In this document: positions 14,661 to 17,907 of the stretch, piece by piece
Numbering within the stretch: the first letter of the stretch is position 1
Layout of the letters: the number at the start of each line of letters is the position of its first letter
Source: an uncultured bacterium
Lineage (GTDB): Bacteria > Bacillota > Clostridia > Oscillospirales > Oscillospiraceae
Direction: 5' to 3'
Assembly: GCA_905215665.1 (NCBI GenBank)
Contig: CAJMQR010000012.1
Coordinates: 1 to 17,907, forward strand
DNA: 17,907 nucleotides
Notes under the pieces: generated by a model
Seen by the model: only the letters and a program-made list of their open reading frames with translations
Databases searched by the model: none
Told to the model about the DNA's origin: nothing
Translations under genes and position numbers: made by a program

Positions 14661-15544
14661 AACTGTCCCCTCCCATGTATAAGCTTTGCCGCGATCGTGA
14701 TCCCCAGCAGCATCTCCGAACCGGAGCTGCTGCCGATGGTCAGAAGCCGCTGCGCGCCGTCCTCCCCGGCCCCGGTAAGGCCGCGAACCACATTGTCCAT
14801 CATTTCAAATCTGCCGCCGTCCGTGACGGCTTTCAGGATCGCCGCGCTTATGAGGTTTGTACGTTCCGGGGCATAGCGCCTCACTGCGTTCACAAACTCC
14901 ACATCCGCCGCGGTCAGCTTCCGCGCGCCGTGCAGCAGCGTGTATGTCATGCCGCACAGGACATCGTCCGCCGACGGCGTCAGCCCGATGCCCAGCCCCA
15001 GCAGACTCTTCACTTCCGCGGGCACGGCCTCAACGTCATTGCGCGCAAGTCCGTCTCTCAGCCGGACAAGCGGCCCGTATGCCTTTGCGCAGAAAGGATT
15101 TGCCGCTATACCTTTTTCCGGCGCCGCCCCCAGACAGAGGACATCCGCAAGCGGCACAAGTCCGCTTGTCCTGCCAAGAGCGCTGAGCAGTCTTGCCGCC
15201 GCCTCTATCCTCTCCGTGCGGAAAGTGCCACACGGTTCCTGCGGCGCGCGCCGCGGGTACGGCTGCACGCGCAGAACCCCGCCGCGAAACACAAGCGCAT
15301 TGTCTGCCGTGTCGAAGCGCCCGCCTGCGGAAAGCCGCAGAGCCGCCGCCGCGGCGGCATAGTCGTCTACGGCAATGCCGATGGGCGTTATGCCAAGGTT
15401 AGCGGAACAGAGCATATACACATCCTGCCCCGCTTTCAGATAGCCCGCTTTGGAATTGACCGCCAGAAGCTCGCCCGGGCCATTTGTAAAAAGCCTTTCC
15501 AACACGGCCTTATCCGCAAAAGCATCTATTACCGTTTCTTTCAT
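14657..15544 (-). CDS. DUF2877 protein, AllH/YlbF-like (oxamate transcarbamylase subunit homologue)
   Basis: First gene of the minus-strand operon, 295 aa. The DUF2877 hallmark LGLGIGLTPSADDVLCG occupies residues 192-208, and the C-terminal GSSSGSEMLLGI matches the same family. In E. coli the family member YlbF/AllH works with FdrA/AllF and YlbE/AllG in oxamate carbamoyltransferase. Here the other two subunit homologues lie about 6.4 kb downstream in the same direction. Start ATG at 15542-15544 with a modest AGAGAAG site; a promoter lies about 45-75 bp upstream. The stop overlaps the start of the kinase gene by 4 bp, which ties this subunit directly to the acyl-phosphate kinase. Family is clear; activity inferred. 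Confidence 0.85.
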   Translation of the reverse strand: MKETVIDAFADKAVLERLFTNGPGELLAVNSKAGYLKAGQDVYMLCSANLGITPIGIAVDDYAAAAAALRLSAGGRFDTADNALVFRGGVLRVQPYPRRAPQEPCGTFRTERIEAAARLLSALGRTSGLVPLADVLCLGAAPEKGIAANPFCAKAYGPLVRLRDGLARNDVEAVPAEVKSLLGLGIGLTPSADDVLCGMTYTLLHGARKLTAADVEFVNAVRRYAPERTNLISAAILKAVTDGGRFEMMDNVVRGLTGAGEDGAQRLLTIGSSSGSEMLLGITIAAKLIHGRGQL

Positions 15545-15589
15545 ATCACTGCTTCTCTTGTCTTCTCATTCAGGTCCGTTTCTGCCTTA

Positions 15590-15618
15590 AGTATAAGCTT
15601 CCGCGTTCAATATAGCAA
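15590..15618 (-). promoter_or_regulatory. Promoter of the minus-strand operon
   Basis: On the minus strand TTGCTA (15613-15618), a 17-bp spacer and TATACT (15590-15595) form a good sigma-A promoter. It sits 46 bp before the DUF2877 start. The imperfect -35 leaves room for activation by the divergent AraC-type regulator. Confidence 0.7.
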
Positions 15619-15641
15619 TACAATTTCCCGCCCGGATTTAT

Positions 15642-15654
15642 AAAAAGCAAACAT
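15642..15654. promoter_or_regulatory. Candidate operator box at the operon promoter
   Basis: AAAAAGCAAACAT (plus strand) starts 24 bp upstream of the operon -35 hexamer. The identical 13-mer occurs at 16965-16977, placed the same way relative to another minus-strand -10 box. This is the usual place for an AraC-family activator site. Binding by the adjacent regulator is inferred. Confidence 0.5.
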
Positions 15655-15674
15655 TTTTCGTAATTTGAATTTCG

Positions 15675-15694
15675 GGCAAATCGCTTTCTTTGCC
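15675..15694. promoter_or_regulatory. Inverted repeat next to the araC-type promoter
   Basis: GGCAAA (15675-15680), 8 bp, TTTGCC (15689-15694) form a symmetric 20-bp site ending 2 bp before the regulator's -35 box. The half-site resembles the GCAAA core of the neighbouring box. It could mediate autoregulation. Confidence 0.4.
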
Positions 15695-15696
15695 GC

Positions 15697-15725
15697 TTGA
15701 TTATTTACATCCGCTGTGCTATAAT
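15697..15725 (+). promoter_or_regulatory. Promoter of the AraC-type regulator
   Basis: TTGATT (15697-15702), a 17-bp spacer and a perfect TATAAT (15720-15725). Predicted transcription leaves a leader of about 130 nt before the start codon at 15864. Confidence 0.75.
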
Positions 15726-15863
15726 TTATAAAAAATGGAAAGAGCGGGCGCACCGTCCCCATACCGTCTCCCGCAAGATGGGAAGACGCCGACGGGCGCG
15801 TTTGCGCGATAAATCACCTTGTCTTCATGCCTTTCCGTCACGATCACAAAAGGAGTTGTTATT

Positions 15864-16712
15864 ATGCTGCTGTGTGATATGAACCCGAATCTCCGGTTTG
15901 CCCAGAATATCGTTTTCGTCCCCGTCGGGCGGCAGGTCTGTCCCGGTGACAACCGCATTTTTTATGTGACCTCCGGTGTCGGAACGCTTGCCGTACACGG
16001 CAGCAGCTATCCGCTTGCCCCGGGGACGTTCGCGCTGATAAACTCGGGGGAGCTTTACCAGCTCCAGCCCGGTGCACCGCTGAGCATGATCGTCTTCAAC
16101 TTCGATTACAGCTTTGAGCGCTCGAACATTGTAAACTTCATCCCGCCGATCCCCGTCAGCGGCGGCGAGTCCGCCGGAGAGGTATACCGTGACCACATCG
16201 ACGACTGCGCCGCGCTCAACGAGCCGCTTGTCCTCAGCGACATGAATTTCATCGAGGGCGAGCTGAAGACCATACTGGACGTCTATGAATCGCAGGAGGT
16301 CTACTACCGCGAGAAAGTCTCGAGCCTCTTCAAGACCGTGCTCATCACCATCGCGAAGACCAAGATGGTCTCCAACAACCGTGCCGGACGCACCGCGCTG
16401 CAGCTCATCCGCTACCTTCAGGAGCACTATAACGAGAACCTGACCAGCGAGATGATCGCCGAGCAGTTCAACTACCACGCCTACCACATCAACCGTCTTA
16501 TGCGCAACGCGACGGGCACGACCGTGCATAAGTACCTCATCAACTATCGCATCACCGCCGCGAAGAACCTGCTGACATGTACGGAGCTGAGCGTGCAGGA
16601 GATCGCCTTCAAGGTTGGCTTTGAGAGCACCGCGTACTTCTCAAATTCCTTCAAGAAAATGATCGGGTGCAGCCCCAACGAATTCCGCAGGCTCCAGCGG
16701 CAGTCCTTCTGA
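15864..16712 (+). CDS. AraC-family transcriptional regulator
   Basis: DNA-binding regulator of 282 aa. ATG at 15864 is chosen because AGGAG lies 8 bases upstream and residue 1 begins the cupin-like N-terminal domain; a 15-residue in-frame extension has no ribosome site. Residues 10-90 look like a small-molecule-sensing cupin domain (APGTFALINSGELYQLQPG). The C-terminal part from about 178 holds two helix-turn-helix motifs: LTSEMIAEQFNYHAYHINRL and LSVQEIAFKVGFESTAYFSN, ending CSPNEFRR as in typical AraC/XylS proteins. It diverges from the DUF2877-to-DUF1116 operon across a 319-bp region with shared boxes, so it most likely activates that operon in response to its substrate. The ligand is unknown. 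Confidence 0.92.
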   Translation: MLLCDMNPNLRFAQNIVFVPVGRQVCPGDNRIFYVTSGVGTLAVHGSSYPLAPGTFALINSGELYQLQPGAPLSMIVFNFDYSFERSNIVNFIPPIPVSGGESAGEVYRDHIDDCAALNEPLVLSDMNFIEGELKTILDVYESQEVYYREKVSSLFKTVLITIAKTKMVSNNRAGRTALQLIRYLQEHYNENLTSEMIAEQFNYHAYHINRLMRNATGTTVHKYLINYRITAAKNLLTCTELSVQEIAFKVGFESTAYFSNSFKKMIGCSPNEFRRLQRQSF

Positions 16713-16721
16713 GCTGCGCGG

Positions 16722-16761
16722 CTGCCGGTATGGCGTCATGCGCCGTGCCGGCAGTTTTTTT
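16722..16761 (+). terminator. Terminator of the AraC-type gene
   Basis: CTGCCGGTATGGCG (16722-16735) pairs with CGCCGTGCCGGCAG (16741-16754), 14 bp including two G-T pairs, with a 5-nt loop and seven T residues after it. It starts 10 bp past the stop codon. Confidence 0.93.
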
Positions 16762-16911
16762 CTGAACCGGAAATTATACATTTCCAAAAGTGCTTCCGCC
16801 GCTGTGCCGTTCCGGGTTTATCATCGGAATTGCACAGAAAACGCAATTATTTTTGCGTAAATTGCCAATGTGCATGTTCCGCAGCGCAAATGGTTTGTTG
16901 AATTTGACCAT

Positions 16912-16977
16912 ATTATACAGCAGACGCGCGCGTAAAGAAAGCGTTAAAACAAACAACTTTTTGCAAAAAGCAAACAT
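16912..16977 (-). promoter_or_regulatory. Orphan minus-strand promoter with the same operator box
   Basis: On the minus strand TATAAT (16912-16917) has a weak -35 (TTTCTT, 16935-16940) at 17 bp. The 13-mer AAAAAGCAAACAT (16965-16977) lies 25 bp upstream of it, within 1 bp of its spacing at the operon promoter. A perfect 14-bp palindrome, CTTTTTGCAAAAAG (16957-16970), overlaps the box. No convincing gene lies downstream before the convergent regulator gene, so this may be a promoter left after a deletion, or a source of RNA antisense to the regulator. Confidence 0.45.
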
Positions 16978-16987
16978 ATCCGCATCC

Positions 16988-17358
16988 GCCCCAGCCGGTC
17001 GATGCTCTTGACCACGAGGGTGTCGTCCTTTTTTAGGGTCTATCTGAAAACCGTCAACATGCCCAAACAGCGGGTCTTTTCCGCCTGCTGTGCACCATTT
17101 TCCCTTGTAATACACAAAGTATTCCTGCGGAAAAATGGCTTCATCAGACGAAAAATCCCTCGCTGTTGGTCATATTCCCGGTTTTCAGATAGACCCTAAT
17201 TTCCGGATCAATCGCTTGTAATTTTTCCGTTCAAAGTCCTTTCCGGACTGCTTGTCCATATAGACCAAATTTTCCGCTATCCCGAACTCCCGCATTGCGA
17301 TCAGCTGCCTTTGCTCGTTCTGTTCCTTTGTTGAGACCCGGATATACCCATATTCCAT
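16988..17358 (-). pseudogene. Serine recombinase (resolvase) remnant, split by a MITE
   Basis: The N-terminal catalytic domain of a small serine resolvase begins at the ATG 17356-17358 with GGAGG upstream: YIRVSTKEQNEQRQ carries the catalytic Ser9, and 54 resolvase residues run to RLIRKL. A 161-bp element then interrupts the frame, giving GSI and a stop. On the other side the coding sequence resumes as DDTLVVKSIDRLGR (to about 16988), then ends in unrelated sequence. Excising the element with one TA leaves a seven-A run one base out of frame, so a second lesion is present. The gene is non-functional: interrupted, frameshifted and C-terminally truncated. Confidence 0.85.
17036..17196. mobile_element. 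161-bp MITE with 18-bp perfect terminal inverted repeats, TA target
   Basis: The left end GGGTCTATCTGAAAACCG (17036-17053) is the exact reverse complement of the right end (17179-17196), with further imperfect matches inward. Both ends are flanked by TA (17034-17035 and 17197-17198), as expected for a TA target duplication of the IS630/Tc1-mariner type. There is no transposase gene, so it is non-autonomous. It sits inside resolvase coding sequence, which independently shows that it inserted. Confidence 0.85.
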
Positions 17359-17390
17359 AGTATAAACCTCCAATTTATCGGTATTCGGAT

Positions 17391-17407
17391 AAATTGTAGT
17401 ACAATTT
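17391..17407. promoter_or_regulatory. Palindrome upstream of the resolvase remnant
   Basis: AAATTGTA (17391-17398), one base, TACAATTT (17400-17407) is a perfect inverted repeat containing a TACAAT -10-like box on the minus strand, 33 bp before the resolvase start. The -35 is poor. It may be a promoter-operator. Confidence 0.4.
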
Positions 17408-17536
17408 GCTGCCCCTGCCGTATCCTGTGAGGCAGTGGTATATCACTATATGGAACAGCTGCGGTCAAAATACTCGCGGCGGGTCGAAAATCTGACAAGA
17501 AAGTCTTTTCACGTTGGAATTTTGCAAATCAGCAAA

Positions 17537-17579
17537 GAAAAAAGCGCCTGCGCCCCGTTCAGATAGCGGGGCGTAGGCG
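17537..17579 (-). terminator. Strong minus-strand terminator
   Basis: CGCCTGCGCCCCG (17545-17557) pairs with CGGGGCGTAGGCG (17567-17579), 13 bp with one G-T, and a run of six T follows on the minus strand (17538-17543). It is the second terminator downstream of the structured element at 17659-17805. Confidence 0.85.
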
Positions 17580-17612
17580 TGGAAGTCAATATGGAGCATT
17601 TCTGATAGAAAT

Positions 17613-17653
17613 AAAAAATCCGAACCCGTCCCATCTGGAACAAGTTCGGATTT
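17613..17653 (-). terminator. Terminator directly behind the structured element
   Basis: AAATCCGAAC (17616-17625) pairs with GTTCGGATTT (17644-17653) around an 18-nt loop, with a T run on the minus strand. Its position 8 bp after a CCA-ending, tRNA-like 3' sequence is typical of a tRNA or small-RNA terminator. It could also work on the plus strand, weakly. Confidence 0.7.
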
Positions 17654-17658
17654 CTTTG

Positions 17659-17805
17659 TTTTGGTGGACGATATAGGACTCGATCACCGATTTTGCCCCG
17701 TGGGGCAAAATCGTATGGATGCAGCCAGTTTCTGAACTGGCTGCTGCAAGATGCCACTGGCATCCTGCATTCAGATGGGTTCAAGTCCTATACCGTCCAC
17801 TAAAA
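17659..17805. ncRNA. Multi-hairpin element with tRNA-3'-end-like arms
   Basis: A 22-bp outer stem (17659-17680 with 17784-17805; one mismatch, one G-T) closes a loop holding three hairpins: 12 bp (17688-17699/17702-17713), 10 bp (17721-17730/17735-17744) and a 6-bp stem plus TGCA extension (17745-17769). Read on the plus strand, GGGTTCAAGTCC (17777-17788) forms a T-arm-like hairpin directly before an acceptor-like ACCGTCC-A. Read on the minus strand, the 3' end is tRNA-like with encoded CCA (TGG at 17662-17664). No D or anticodon arm is seen, so this is not a normal tRNA. Structured RNA, an attachment-site palindrome or a repeat are all possible; strand is undecided, although minus-strand terminators follow it. 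Confidence 0.45.
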
Positions 17806-17836
17806 AGAGAAAACACCACCCGACAGGTGGTGTTTC
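17802..17836 (-). terminator. Terminator of the partial gene at the right edge
   Basis: AAACACCACC (17811-17820) pairs with GGTGGTGTTT (17826-17835) around CGACA, and TCTCTTTTT follows on the minus strand. It lies right after the stop codon of the partial reading frame. The T-tract doubles as the edge of the structured element's outer stem. Confidence 0.7.
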
Positions 17837-17907
17837 TTATGGTGGACACATGCCTGTTAAATCCGAACTTAAGGCAGTCTCAATTTCTTGCAGGGTCAGA
17901 GTCTGGC
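17837..17907 (-). CDS. C-terminal fragment of an unidentified protein (runs off the window)
   Basis: An open minus-strand frame enters from the right edge and ends at TAA (17837-17839), immediately before a terminator. The last 22 residues include TLTLQEIETALSSDLTG and end CPP. The helix-like acidic stretch looks coding, and the stop-plus-terminator arrangement supports a real gene end. It is too short to assign a family. Confidence 0.4.
   Translation of the reverse strand, partial: QTLTLQEIETALSSDLTGMCPP

Noticed and set aside
16774..16878. 33-codon minus-strand frame downstream of the orphan promoter
   Set aside because: No ribosome site, no recognisable motif, and it runs into the regulator's terminator region.
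17002..17199. Plus-strand 65-codon frame spanning the MITE
   Set aside because: It is made mostly of MITE sequence and antisense resolvase and has no transposase motif.
17509..17784. 91-codon minus-strand frame across the structured element
   Set aside because: It runs through two terminators and several perfect hairpins, so it is better explained by structured non-coding DNA.
17666..17799. Canonical tRNA gene
   Set aside because: Acceptor-like and T-arm-like pieces are present, but there is no D arm or anticodon arm, and about 100 nt of unrelated hairpins lie between them.

Overview
The window looks like chromosomal DNA of a gut-type anaerobic Clostridium relative, probably in the Oscillospiraceae. 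This is inferred from moderately high GC, AGGAGG-type ribosome sites, a threonine/alanine-rich linker after a Gly-Leu-Ala-Ala-Cys lipobox, a YesL/DUF624 gene next to a sugar-binding lipoprotein, and oxygen-sensitive chemistry. No rRNA, canonical tRNA or CRISPR array is visible.

Layout. Positions 1-230 hold a copy of an intergenic hairpin repeat and a terminator. A sugar ABC substrate-binding lipoprotein (231-1673, minus) with a consensus sigma-A promoter diverges from a YesL-like membrane protein (2078-2719, plus). A truncated four-helix-bundle gene lies at 2809-3087. From 3184 to 15544 every gene is on the minus strand. In transcription order they are: DUF2877 (AllH-like), a divergent acetate-kinase-family protein, an MBL-fold hydrolase, an SDR dehydrogenase, an IlvD/Edd dehydratase, a fumarate-reductase-type flavoprotein, a structured repeat, FdrA (AllF-like), a 53-residue small protein, DUF1116 (AllG-like), a terminator, KDPG aldolase, a VOC protein and KDG kinase. 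A divergent AraC-type regulator (15864-16712) sits at the operon head. Positions 16762-17907 are recombination debris: an orphan promoter, a resolvase remnant split by a 161-bp MITE, stacked terminators, a multi-hairpin element with tRNA-3'-end-like arms, and the tail of one more reading frame.

How the genes may work together. SDR, hydrolase (possible lactonase), dehydratase, KDG kinase and KDPG aldolase can be read as a semi-phosphorylative Entner-Doudoroff route from a sugar to pyruvate and glyceraldehyde-3-phosphate. The same locus carries all three proteins related to the E. coli oxamate transcarbamylase AllF/AllG/AllH. The kinase beside them belongs to the acetate kinase family, not the carbamate kinase family, and several of its pocket residues differ from acetate kinase. 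The most interesting idea here, an inference, is that an AllFGH-like complex phosphorolyses an unknown substrate to an acyl phosphate, which the variant kinase uses to make ATP, linked to sugar-acid catabolism and a flavoprotein redox step.
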